Assembly (NCBI GenBank): GCA_018240985.1
Contig: JAFEER010000276.1
Coordinates: 1 to 63,894, forward strand
Length of the DNA: 63,894 nt
Direction: 5' to 3'
Source of the DNA: Pseudomonadota bacterium
Lineage (GTDB): Bacteria; Pseudomonadota; Gammaproteobacteria; Burkholderiales; Burkholderiaceae_C
Part shown: in pieces, positions 41,641 through 50,031 of the stretch
Numbering within the stretch: the stretch's first letter is position 1
Layout of the letters: each line of letters starts with the position of its first letter
The notes under the pieces: generated by a model
What the model saw: only the letters and a program-made list of their open reading frames with translations
Database searches by the model: none
What the model was told of the DNA's origin: nothing
Translations under genes and position numbers: made by a program

Positions 41641-43055
41641 AGAACGCACCCAGGGTTCATCACCCCCTGCGGATCCAGCGCCTGCTTGATGGCGCGCATC
41701 ATCTGCAGGGCCACGGGCGACTTGTAGTGCGCCAGCTTGTCGGCCTTGAGCTGGCCCACGCCATGCTCGGCCGAGAAGCTGCCGCCAAACTTCGCCACCG
41801 CGTCATAGACCAACTGGTTCACGCGATCCTCCTGCGTGCGCAGGAATTCGCGTGCGTCGCCGCCCTCGGGCGCCTGCACGTTGTAGTGCAGGTTGCCGTC
41901 GCCCAGATGGCCGAAGTTGACCAGGCGCACGCCGGGGATCTCGCGCACCAGCAGCGCATCGGTGTGCGCCACGAAGTCGGGAATGCGCGACGCGGCGATC
42001 GAGATGTCGTGCTTGATGTTCAGGCCCTCTTCGGCCTGGGCCAGCGGGATGCCCTCGCGGATATGCCACAGCTCGTGTGCCTGGGCCAGGCTCTCGGCGA
42101 CCACGGCGTCGAGCACGCAGCCGTCCTCGAAGGCCAGCTCCAAGAGCGCTTCGAAGCGTTCGCGTGCGTGCTGCTCGGATTCGCTGTCGCTGTTTTCCAG
42201 CAACACGTAGTAGGGCGGCGCGCCGTCCAGCCCGGCGAAGGGCACGCGCAGCTGTGGCATGTGCTTGATGACCAGCGACAGCGCGAACTGGCCCATGGCC
42301 TCGAAGCCCGTGAGCCCCGCGCCCAGGTGCTGGTGCGCCAGGCCCAGCAGGCGCACGGCGGCCTCCATCGACGGCACGGCGGCCCAGGCGGTGAGCTGTG
42401 CCGCGGGCTGCGGGAACAGCTTCATGGTGGCGGCGGTGATCACGCCCAGCGTGCCCTCGCTGCCGATGAACAGGTCGCGCAGGTCGTAGCCGGTGTTGTC
42501 CTTGCGCAGGCCGCTCAATCCCTCCCAGACTTCGCCCTGGGGTGTGACCACCTCCAGGCCCAGGCACAGCTCGCGCGTGTTGCCGTAGCGCACCACCTGG
42601 GTGCCGCCGGCGTTGGTGCCCAGGTTGCCGCCAATGGTGCAGCTGCCCTCGGCGGCCAGGCTCAAGGGGAACAGCAGGCCGGCCTTGTCGGCCGTCTCCT
42701 GCAGGGTTTGCAGGATGCAGCCGGCCTCCACCGTCATGGTCAGGTTGTCGCGATCCAGGCTGCGCACCTGGTTCATGCGCGTCAGGCTCAGGACTACCTG
42801 GGTGCCGCTGCCATCGGGCGTGCTGCCCACCGACAGGCTGGTGTTGCCGCCCTGGGGAATGATGGGCGCGCCGGCGGCGGCGCAGGCCTTGACCACGGCC
42901 GCCACCTCGGCCGTGCTGGCCGGACGCACCACGGCCAGGGCCTTGCCGTGGCTGCGCTTGCGCCAGTCCTGTTCATAGGCGCTCAGGTCGCCCTCGGTCA
43001 GCACATGGGCGGCGCCGGCGATCTGGCGCAGGGAGTCGAGCAGGGCAGTGGTCAT
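41631..43055 (-). CDS. FAD-binding oxidoreductase, GlcD / D-lactate dehydrogenase type
   Basis: The 474-residue protein has an N-terminal FAD-binding (PCMH) domain: VVRPASTAEVAAVVKACAAA, IIPQGGNTSLSVGS, LAAEGSCTIGGNLGTNAGGT, DNTGYDLRDLFIGSEGTLGV. A C-terminal FAD-oxidase domain (VNFGHLGDGNLHYNVQAP, FSAEHGVGQLK) follows. These are motifs of D-2-hydroxyacid dehydrogenases (glycolate, D-lactate, D-2-hydroxyglutarate). The exact substrate is uncertain. Its ATG overlaps the DUF2069 stop (ATGA). Its stop codon is inside a dispersed repeat. Confidence 0.92.
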   Translation of the reverse strand: MTTALLDSLRQIAGAAHVLTEGDLSAYEQDWRKRSHGKALAVVRPASTAEVAAVVKACAAAGAPIIPQGGNTSLSVGSTPDGSGTQVVLSLTRMNQVRSLDRDNLTMTVEAGCILQTLQETADKAGLLFPLSLAAEGSCTIGGNLGTNAGGTQVVRYGNTRELCLGLEVVTPQGEVWEGLSGLRKDNTGYDLRDLFIGSEGTLGVITAATMKLFPQPAAQLTAWAAVPSMEAAVRLLGLAHQHLGAGLTGFEAMGQFALSLVIKHMPQLRVPFAGLDGAPPYYVLLENSDSESEQHARERFEALLELAFEDGCVLDAVVAESLAQAHELWHIREGIPLAQAEEGLNIKHDISIAASRIPDFVAHTDALLVREIPGVRLVNFGHLGDGNLHYNVQAPEGGDAREFLRTQEDRVNQLVYDAVAKFGGSFSAEHGVGQLKADKLAHYKSPVALQMMRAIKQALDPQGVMNPGCVLQK

Positions 43056-43471
43056 GGCGATTTGGTAGCAGGGTTGGACGGGCGCGCCTTGGCCGCGGTC
43101 AGGCGCAGGCGCACATGCAGGGCGCAGGCGGTAAACAGCATCAGGCACAGCAGGATCTCGATGCCGGCCAGCCAGTTGCCGGGCGGGCGGTCGCTCCAGG
43201 CGCGCACCACGCCCTCGGTAAAGTACAGCCACACCAGCAGGCTGACCCAGCGGTAGGTGTACATGCGGTGCTTCAAGAGCCCGGCGAGCGGCACCGCCAG
43301 CGGCAGCGCCTTGAGCGCAAGCCACGAGCCGCCCGGGCGCAGGGGCGCGAGCCACAGCTCCCAGGCCAGGCTGAGCACGATCAGGCCGAGCAGGCTGCCC
43401 ACGGCCAGCCAGCGGGTGGCAGCGACGTCGGTGGTGATGGGGGAGGGCGGGAGTGCGGTTTCTGCATGCAT
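43052..43471 (-). CDS. DUF2069 family membrane protein
   Basis: The 139-residue protein has about four hydrophobic segments: WLAVGSLLGLIVLSLAWELW, LKALPLAVPLAGLLKHRMYT, YRWVSLLVWLYFTEGVVRAW, IEILLCLMLFTACALHVRLR. The TYRW...YFTEGVVRAWSD block is characteristic of DUF2069. The function is unknown. It is translationally coupled (4-bp overlap) to the FAD oxidoreductase. A MITE-like element starts 35 bp upstream of its start. Confidence 0.85.
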   Translation of the reverse strand: MHAETALPPSPITTDVAATRWLAVGSLLGLIVLSLAWELWLAPLRPGGSWLALKALPLAVPLAGLLKHRMYTYRWVSLLVWLYFTEGVVRAWSDRPPGNWLAGIEILLCLMLFTACALHVRLRLTAAKARPSNPATKSP

Positions 43472-43505
43472 GGGGCTGGCATCATATCGGCCATGGCGTT
43501 TTCCC

Positions 43506-43777
43506 TTAGAGCGTGTTTACGATTTTTTCATGGTGCCCGCAAGGCAGCAATAAGCTGCAATCTAGGCGCCCGTCGCCGCCCATGCTGGAGGCCTGGGCAA
43601 GGCGGGCAACGACGAGTGCGGCTTATTGCTGCCTTGCCCGAAGGGTTGCCCCGCAAAGGCAGCGTCTGCTGCGTTGCAAATCCTCGCCGGGCCACCAGCC
43701 CGGCTGCGGGTTTGCGTCTTGCAGCCACCGCCTTTGTGGGGCAACGGACACCATGAAAAATCGTAAACACGCTCTAA
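43506..43777. mobile_element. MITE-like element, 272 bp, with ~30-bp terminal inverted repeats
   Basis: The ends (43506-43535 and 43749-43777) are inverted repeats that differ by one T in a T-run. Outer sequence is TTAGAGCGTGTTTACG. Inside are two further inverted pairs: a perfect 17-bp pair (43539-43555 and 43621-43637) and a 16-bp pair with one mismatch (43645-43660 and 43730-43745). No transposase is encoded and no clear target duplication is seen. The right end contains the start codon of the YihY-family gene. The element fills the gap between DUF2069 and that gene. Confidence 0.8.
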
Positions 43778-45051
43778 ATACCACTGCGCAGCGCCTTGAT
43801 GCGTGGTGGGTTCAACTGTCGCACTTTCCCTGGCGCACCACGGCGTACATGCTGCGCGAGCGCTTTCGCGAGGATAGGCTGGGCATCACCGCCAGCAGCC
43901 TCACCTTCACCACGCTGCTGGCGCTGGTGCCGTTCTTTACCGTGGCGCTGGCGGTGTTCTCGGCCTTTCCCATCTTCGGCAAGATGGAGCAGATGCTGCA
44001 GCGCTGGCTCGTCGACAGCCTGGTGCCCGACAGCATCTCGCGCCCGGTGCTCGGTTATCTGACGCAGTTCTCGGCCAAGGCCAGCGGACTGGGCGTGGCG
44101 GGCCTGTCGGTGCTGACGATCACGGCGCTGGCGCTGATTCTGACGATCGATCGCACGCTCAACACCATCTGGCGCGTGCGCCGCCTGCGCCCGCTGGGCC
44201 AGCGCGTGCTGATCTACTGGGCCGCCATCACGCTGGGGCCGCTGGTGCTGGCGGCCAGCCTGGCGCTGACGACCTCGATCGCCGGTGCCGTCTCGAGCGG
44301 ACTGGGCGCCACGCTGCCGGGCGGGGCAAGGCTGTTGCTGGATACGATCGAATTTCTGCTGCTGGCGGCCGGCGTGGCCGCCATGTACCGCTACGTTCCC
44401 AACACCCAGGTGCACTGGCGCCATGCCTGGGCCGGCAGCCTGTTCGTGTCGCTGGGCATGGAGCTGGCCAAGAAGGGCCTGGGCCTGTACCTGGCCTCGG
44501 TGCCCACCTATTCGGTGATCTACGGCACCTTTGCCACGCTGCCCATCCTGCTGCTGTGGATCTACGTGGCCTGGGTCATCGTGCTGCTGGGCGCTGTCGT
44601 GGCTGCGTATCTGCCCAGCCTGCTGGCGGGCGTGGCGCGGCGCGCGGGCGGGCAGGGCTGGGCCTTTCTGCTGGCCGTGGAGGCGCTGCAGCAGCTGCAA
44701 GCCGGGCGTGGTCAGCAGGCGCATGGGCTCACGGCGTTGCAGCTGGCGCAGCAGCTGCGGGTGGATGTGCTGCAACTCGAACCCGTGCTGGATGCCCTCA
44801 AGGGACTGGACTGGGTGGTGCAGGTGGACGAATCCGCCGCCGGCGCGAGCGATTCGGTGGACGCGCGCTACGTGCTGCTGGCCGACCCGGCGACGACGCA
44901 TATGGAGCCGCTGGTGCGGCATCTGCTGATTGAGCGCAGTGAGCCCTTGGAGCGGTTTTGGGCGCATACGGGGCTGGAGGTGCTGCGCTTGGCGGATGTG
45001 CTGGAGCGGGTTGGGGCTGCTGCGGTGCCGCAATCTTTGTTGAAGCGGTAG
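43753..45051 (+). CDS. YihY family inner-membrane protein (UPF0761, former 'ribonuclease BN')
   Basis: The 432-residue protein has about six helices in the YihY core: LTFTTLLALVPFFTVALAVF, LGVAGLSVLTITALALILTI, GPLVLAASLALTTSIAGAVS, IEFLLLAAGVAAMYRYVPNT, YGTFATLPILLLWIYVAWVI. The motif RTLNTIWRV and a C-terminal cytoplasmic winged-helix-like segment (ALQLAQQLRVDVLQLEPVLD) are present. The function is unresolved; the ribonuclease assignment was withdrawn for this family. ATG 43753 lies within the right terminal repeat of the MITE-like element, and the first eight or so residues are encoded by it. No good ribosome-binding site is seen, so ATG 43848 is an alternative. Confidence 0.88.
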   Translation: MKNRKHALNTTAQRLDAWWVQLSHFPWRTTAYMLRERFREDRLGITASSLTFTTLLALVPFFTVALAVFSAFPIFGKMEQMLQRWLVDSLVPDSISRPVLGYLTQFSAKASGLGVAGLSVLTITALALILTIDRTLNTIWRVRRLRPLGQRVLIYWAAITLGPLVLAASLALTTSIAGAVSSGLGATLPGGARLLLDTIEFLLLAAGVAAMYRYVPNTQVHWRHAWAGSLFVSLGMELAKKGLGLYLASVPTYSVIYGTFATLPILLLWIYVAWVIVLLGAVVAAYLPSLLAGVARRAGGQGWAFLLAVEALQQLQAGRGQQAHGLTALQLAQQLRVDVLQLEPVLDALKGLDWVVQVDESAAGASDSVDARYVLLADPATTHMEPLVRHLLIERSEPLERFWAHTGLEVLRLADVLERVGAAAVPQSLLKR

Positions 45052-45055
45052 TTTT

Positions 45056-45821
45056 TAATTGGGGTCAGAGTCCAATTAATTTTGGCTGATGCGCTTGCTG
45101 GTATTGCGTGGGTAGCTCTTCTTTTTGATGTCGCTGGCCGGGACTCGCCCCGGCGGGCGACCTCCTTTCTTGCTCGTGCAAGAAAGGAGGCAAAGAACAC
45201 GCCCCCACGTCTGCGACCCCTTCGCTGCGCTACGGGGCAAACCTGCGGCGGGGTGCTTGCGGGGTGTGCCGCGGAACTCACTGCGCGCCTGTGGCGCTTC
45301 GTTCAGACAACCGCGGCAAGTCAGTCTACGTACGCATGGGCGCTTCGACGCCCATGCTCACCCCGCAAACACCACGCCGCAGGCGCAGCCTCAAGGGGGT
45401 GGACAGCCTGACACGGGCCATCGCTGCGCTCGGCCGCGTGTATGGGGCCGAGCGCAGCGATGGCCCGTGTCGCGGGTTCCCTTCTGGCCGTGCCGAGAAG
45501 CGCAGGGCGCGGGGCGGCATGCGCGTCGAAGCGCGCATGCTTCGTAATCTGACTTGCCGCAGTTGTTTGAGCGTAGCGCGCAGCGCGTAGCGAGTTCTGC
45601 GGCACGCCCAGCGACTGAGCATCGCAGGTTGCCCGTAGCGCAAGCGAAGGGACACGGACAGTAGGGTCGCCTTTTCTTTGCTTACTTTCTTTTGGCGAAG
45701 CAAAAGAAAGTGAGTGCGCCGCCGGGCGCATATCCCGGCCAGCCACATCAAAAAGAAGAGCTACCAACGCAAGACCAGCAACCGTAGGAGCCAAAAATTA
45801 ATTGGAGTCTGACCCCAATTA
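45056..45821. mobile_element. Large inverted-repeat element, 766 bp, no transposase
   Basis: The outer ends (45056-45087 and 45789-45821) are inverted repeats of about 32 bp with only a few differences; TAATTGGGG/CCCCAATTA are the very tips. Similarity continues inward for roughly 100 bp per arm (GGTAGCTCTTCTTTTTGATG near 45110 and its inverse near 45750), including hairpins CTTTCTTGC-tcgt-GCAAGAAAG and CTTTCTTTTG...CAAAAGAAAG. The centre is GC-rich with small open frames but no recognisable protein. I believe similar blocks are scattered in many beta/gamma-proteobacterial genomes. It occupies the entire 781-bp gene-free gap. Confidence 0.75.
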
Positions 45822-45832
45822 CTCACAATTAC

Positions 45833-47854
45833 TCAGCGCCGCGACATGATCCCCAGCAACACAGTCCGTAACAACGGCTGCAGCGGATCAGCCGCCCCCG
45901 GCGAGACCCGCAGTGCAGCGCGCAAGGCATCCCAATGAGCGGCCACTGTCCCGGTGACCTCGGCCTGCCAGCGCCCCCCCAGCTCACCCACCTGCAATGC
46001 CGGCATCCGCGCCAGATGTGCCAGCACCAGGTAACGCGTGCAGGCAGCCTCGACCATGTGCCGCAGCAGCTCCTCGCTGTCGCCCTTTTGCTTCTCTTTC
46101 TTCTGCAGCGCCCGCATGGCCCAGGCGGTGGTGCCGCCCAGCAGGGCGCCCAGGGCCGTGCCCACGCCCAGGGTCAGGCCGCCGGTACCCACGTCGATCA
46201 GCGCGCCCACCTTGGCGCCGGCGGCGGCTCCTGCGGCGGCGCCGGCCGATGTGCCAACGGCCAGGGCCTTGTTGTCACCGCTGCGTGACGCCGTGGCCTG
46301 GGCCGCGGGTGGCAGCTGCCGGGGCTCCTGCGTCATGTCGCCATGGATGCCGTGCAGCTCCTGCAAGCCGGTATCGAGCACCTGCAGCAGTTCGGCATAG
46401 CGCGCGGCACTTTGTTCGCTGCCGACCAGGTCGGCGCAGGCGTGCAGGTGCGCGGCCAGCAGTTGCAGGCAATCGCCGAACACGGCCTCGTTGCGCCCCT
46501 GCCAGGCCTGGGCCAGGCGCTCAATCGCTGGCTGCTGCGCGGGCAGCAGGGCGGCCAGGCGCTGGAACAGGACGCCGTCCTGCACCCAGCTGGCGCCAAA
46601 CTCCGTACTGCCCAGCTGCAGCAGGGGCGCCCGGTGCCAGGCGGGGGGCAACTGCGGCGTGGGCCCGTCGCCCCAGGCCAGGGCCGCATCGACGGACATT
46701 GCGCCATCCGTGGCGGCGATGAAGCGCAGCCGGTCGCCCTGCACGCTGGTCACGGCGCCGTGATCGGCGTGCTGGGCGAGCAGGGCGGTCAACACCTGCT
46801 GCTGCGCCGGCGTCGAACAAACCATGCCGACCAGCAGATCGCCCGGCAGGGCGGCGCGCAGTGCATCGAAGTCCTTGCTGCCCGTGTCCAGCGAATATTC
46901 CTGCTCCAGCCGCGCCTGGCGCCAGCCGGCCCAGGCGGCCAGCAGCAGGCGTGGCAGCACGACGACGAGGGCTAGCAGGCCCACGTACATCCACACCCAG
47001 CGCGCGCCGGCCGCGCCCTCGCCGGCAAAGTTCTGCGTGGCCGCCACCTCCTGCAGCGAAAACGGCGCCAGGCCGAACAGCAGGGTAAGCGGGGTGAACA
47101 GGAGGCTGACGATGGCGTGCACCTGGGCGGCGTCGAGAAAGGTGCTCTCCCAGCCGAAGCGGTAGCTCACCACCAGGCCGCGCAGCAGCAGCGACAGCGC
47201 AATGCCCGCGCCCCAGGCGGCGGCGCACAGGTGCAGCACGGCCGTGGCCTGCTGCGTGAAGCGCGGGCGCGTGAGGGCAGCCCAGTGCAGGGCAAAGTCG
47301 GCGGCGATGCGCCCCGCCGGGCCACGGAGTGCGCCGCGCCCACCGGGCGCCTGGCGCCGCAGCAGCCATTGCTGCAGGGCGGATGGCGATGCCTTGGCCG
47401 TCACACCGCCGCGCGCACGCCAGGCGTGCCAGAGCAGCAGCGCATATACGACCAGGTTCCAGCCCAGCACCAGGAGCAGCGGGGGCGACAGCAAGTCCAC
47501 GCGGTGGGCGTTGGCGACGCGATCCAGCACCAGGCCCAGCAGCAGCGCCAGCAGCGGCAGGCCGCGCGCCAGCCAAAGCCCCTGGGCGCCGGCGTGCTGC
47601 AGCGCGGCCACGGTGGCGTTGCGCCCTGCCGCGCGCTCGACCACGCTGGCGGCGCGTTCGCGCAGCACATCGGCCACGCCCACGCGCTGCACGCCGCGTG
47701 CGCGTGCGGCCTCGACGGCCTGGCGCGTGATCTCGTCCCACTCGGTCTGGCTGACCAGCTTGCGCTCGGCATCGGCGCGCTCCAGCGCCTGCGCCAGCGT
47801 CACCGTGCGCAGCTCCTGCGGGTTCAGGCGTATGGTTTGAGCTGCTTCTTTCAT
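45833..47854 (-). CDS. DUF2868-type membrane protein with glycine-zipper C-terminus
   Basis: The 673-residue protein has an N-terminal charged region (RLNPQELRTVTLAQALERAD) and five to six helices between residues ~90 and ~310 (ARGLPLLALLLGLVLDRVAN, VLGWNLVVYALLLWHAW, VHAIVSLLFTPLTLLFGLAP, YVGLLALVVVLPRLLLAAWA). These match DUF2868. The C-terminal third ends with a glycine zipper (GTSAGAAAGAAAGAKVGALI, GGLTLGVGTALGALLGG), like the tail of DUF3482 proteins. No P-loop is visible, although DUF2868 genes usually neighbour a DUF3482 GTPase gene. Its start overlaps the hpnE stop (ATGA), so it is the last gene of the squalene operon. Confidence 0.7.
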   Translation of the reverse strand: MKEAAQTIRLNPQELRTVTLAQALERADAERKLVSQTEWDEITRQAVEAARARGVQRVGVADVLRERAASVVERAAGRNATVAALQHAGAQGLWLARGLPLLALLLGLVLDRVANAHRVDLLSPPLLLVLGWNLVVYALLLWHAWRARGGVTAKASPSALQQWLLRRQAPGGRGALRGPAGRIAADFALHWAALTRPRFTQQATAVLHLCAAAWGAGIALSLLLRGLVVSYRFGWESTFLDAAQVHAIVSLLFTPLTLLFGLAPFSLQEVAATQNFAGEGAAGARWVWMYVGLLALVVVLPRLLLAAWAGWRQARLEQEYSLDTGSKDFDALRAALPGDLLVGMVCSTPAQQQVLTALLAQHADHGAVTSVQGDRLRFIAATDGAMSVDAALAWGDGPTPQLPPAWHRAPLLQLGSTEFGASWVQDGVLFQRLAALLPAQQPAIERLAQAWQGRNEAVFGDCLQLLAAHLHACADLVGSEQSAARYAELLQVLDTGLQELHGIHGDMTQEPRQLPPAAQATASRSGDNKALAVGTSAGAAAGAAAGAKVGALIDVGTGGLTLGVGTALGALLGGTTAWAMRALQKKEKQKGDSEELLRHMVEAACTRYLVLAHLARMPALQVGELGGRWQAEVTGTVAAHWDALRAALRVSPGAADPLQPLLRTVLLGIMSRR

Positions 47855-49140
47855 GAAGTCACATCCTGCGCCGCAGCCACCCCATGCAGCACGGCGCCCT
47901 CCAGTGTCGCAGGGTAGGGGCCGGCCACATAGTCGCCGCAGGCCTGCAGACCCGGGGCAATGTGGCGCTGTGGGCGCGTGAGGGCTGGCGTGCAGGCAAA
48001 GGTGGCGCGCTTTTCCACCACCGTCTGCAGCACGCGCAGGCCGGGTAGCCGCAGATCCTCGGCGGCCTGGGCCAGCACGTCGCGCTCCAGTGCTTCCCGT
48101 TCGCCCTCGAAGGCGCTGACCACGAAGGCCAGCAGGCCGGGCGTGCCGTCGAGCCGCGCACGGTCGAACACGAACTGCGCCGGGCGGCCGGTGCGTGGGC
48201 GTAGCGCCAGCATGGGGCGCGCAAGCAAGGGCCCGCTGGCGCCGGGCAGCTCGGCATAGACGGTGGCGATGGCGCCAAAGCGCAGCGCCTGCGCGCTGGC
48301 GGCCCAGGCCTGCAGGGGCTGGGGCTGGTCTGCCTTGGCGCCTGCGACAAGGCGCGCGGCCTCGTGGCTGCTGGTGGCCAGCAGCACGGCGTCAAACGGC
48401 TCGCCATCGATCTGCCAGCCCGCGGCGCCTTGCTCCAGCTGTTGCACGCGCCGGCCCAGGTGCAGAGTGTGGCCACGCGCCTGCAGCCAATGCGCCGCGG
48501 GCTCGGGAAACAGCGCGCCCAGGTCACGCCGCGGCAAGAGCAGGTTGGAGCCGCCGCGCCCGGCAAACAGGCTGTCGTGCAGCACGCGCAGAAAGACCTG
48601 GCCGCAGGCCTCGGCCGACGGCGTGTTCAGGGCCGACACGCACAGCGGGTCTATGAATTCGCGTTGCAGCCGCTCGGGCATGCCCGCGCACAGTTGGGCC
48701 ACGCTGGTGCCGGCGGGGCAGGCAAAGCCCGTGATGCGCCAGCGCGCGGCGCGTGCCAGCAGGGCCCAGCGCTCGCGCGCGCTCCAGCCGCGTGCGCGGG
48801 CGATGCCGGCCAGCGCGTCCCAGGGCGGCGCTGCATCGGGCAGGGCCAGGCCGGTCGCGTCCGGAAATGCCAGAGCCAGCGGCAGGCGCAGCAGGGCCTG
48901 GGCCGGATCCACGCCCACGGCGCGCATCAGGCGCAGGCATTCGGCGTAGGCGCCGATGAGGATGTGCTGGCCGTTGTCCAGCGTGACGGTGCCGCCGTCC
49001 GCGCGCCCGGCCAGCACGGCGCGGGCGCGTCCGCCCACGCTGCGCGCGGCCTCGAACACGGTGACGGCGTGGCCCGCCTGCGCCGCCTGTACGGCCGCGG
49101 CCATGCCGCCCCAGCCGGCGCCGACGACGGCGAGCTTCAC
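47851..49140 (-). CDS. hpnE: Squalene-forming FAD amine oxidoreductase HpnE
   Basis: The 429-residue flavoprotein opens VKLAVVGAGWGGMAAAVQAA (Rossmann GxGxxG) with GGRARAV and DNGQHILIGAYAECLRLM, the HpnE signature, and ends with ACGDYVAGPYPATLEGAVLH. It reduces hydroxysqualene to squalene in the HpnCDE route. The start is GTG 49140, which overlaps the hpnD stop (GTGA). Its product should be membrane-soluble squalene; no squalene-hopene cyclase gene is in the window. Confidence 0.92.
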   Translation of the reverse strand: MKLAVVGAGWGGMAAAVQAAQAGHAVTVFEAARSVGGRARAVLAGRADGGTVTLDNGQHILIGAYAECLRLMRAVGVDPAQALLRLPLALAFPDATGLALPDAAPPWDALAGIARARGWSARERWALLARAARWRITGFACPAGTSVAQLCAGMPERLQREFIDPLCVSALNTPSAEACGQVFLRVLHDSLFAGRGGSNLLLPRRDLGALFPEPAAHWLQARGHTLHLGRRVQQLEQGAAGWQIDGEPFDAVLLATSSHEAARLVAGAKADQPQPLQAWAASAQALRFGAIATVYAELPGASGPLLARPMLALRPRTGRPAQFVFDRARLDGTPGLLAFVVSAFEGEREALERDVLAQAAEDLRLPGLRVLQTVVEKRATFACTPALTRPQRHIAPGLQACGDYVAGPYPATLEGAVLHGVAAAQDVTS

Positions 49141-49979
49141 AGGACGCCCAGCGCCTGCACCTTCCAGGCCAGCCAGAACTTGCGCAGCGGCGTCAGGCTG
49201 GTGCGCTGGTGCAGCACCTGAAAGCCATCGGCCTCGATCTCGCGCAGCAGGGTGCGGTAGATGCTGGCCATCATCAGGCCGGGCTTTTGTGCGCGCCGGT
49301 CTGCCGCGGGCAGCAGGGCCAGGGCCTCGTCGTAGAACAGGTGGGCGCGCTGGGCCTGGAAGCGCATCAGCTGCGTGAAGCGCTCGGAATACTGACGCTG
49401 CGTGATCTCCTGCGCCGTGACCTCGAACTGCTGCAGCTCGCTCACCGGCAGGTAGATGCGCCCGCGCAGGGCGTCCTCGCCCACGTCGCGGATGATGTTG
49501 GTGAGCTGGAAGGCCAGGCCCAGCTTGTGCGCGTACTGGGTGGTGGCGGCATCGGTCTGACCGAAGATGCGCGCCGCCACCTCGCCCACCACGCCGGCCA
49601 CCAGGTGGCAGTAGCGCTGCAGGCTGCGAAAGTCGGCGTAGCGCGCCTGTTCCAGATCCATCTGGCAACCGTCGATCACGGCCTGCAGGTGCTGCTGCTC
49701 GATGCCGTAGGCAGGCACATGCGGCATCAGCGCCTGCATCACGGGGTGGCTGGGCCGGCCGGCAAAGGCCTCTCCCACCTCGCTTTGCCACCAGGCCAGC
49801 TTGGCCTGGGCCACGCCGAGGTCTGACACTTCGTCCACCACGTCGTCCACCTCGCGGCAGAAGGCATAGAAGGCGGTGATGGCGCCGCGCCGCTCGCGCG
49901 GCAGGAACAGGAAGGCGTAATAGAAGCTGCTGCCCGAGGCTGCGGCCTTGTCTTGTACGTAATGCTCGGGGGTGCTCAT
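49137..49979 (-). CDS. hpnD: Presqualene diphosphate synthase HpnD
   Basis: The 280-residue trans-isoprenyl diphosphate synthase reads SGSSFYYAFLFLPRERRGAI, the first Asp-rich motif AFCREVDDVVDEV (D-D-x-x-D), and the second LTNIIRDVGEDALRGRIYLP (D-x-x-x-D). GLMMASIYRTLLREIEADGF is the typical C-terminal block. It joins two farnesyl diphosphates to presqualene diphosphate. The overlap with hpnE shows coupling; the UbiA-type gene ends 52 bp upstream. Confidence 0.95.
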   Translation of the reverse strand: MSTPEHYVQDKAAASGSSFYYAFLFLPRERRGAITAFYAFCREVDDVVDEVSDLGVAQAKLAWWQSEVGEAFAGRPSHPVMQALMPHVPAYGIEQQHLQAVIDGCQMDLEQARYADFRSLQRYCHLVAGVVGEVAARIFGQTDAATTQYAHKLGLAFQLTNIIRDVGEDALRGRIYLPVSELQQFEVTAQEITQRQYSERFTQLMRFQAQRAHLFYDEALALLPAADRRAQKPGLMMASIYRTLLREIEADGFQVLHQRTSLTPLRKFWLAWKVQALGVL

Positions 49980-50031
49980 CGGGGCGCTGGGGTTGACTGG
50001 GCGGGGATTGTCCCATGGCGCCCAGGCATCT

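Noticed and set aside
45056-45821. Several overlapping open frames of 75-157 codons inside the 766-bp element
   Set aside because: They lie on both strands of a highly repetitive, GC-rich inverted structure, have no start-site signals and resemble no family I know.
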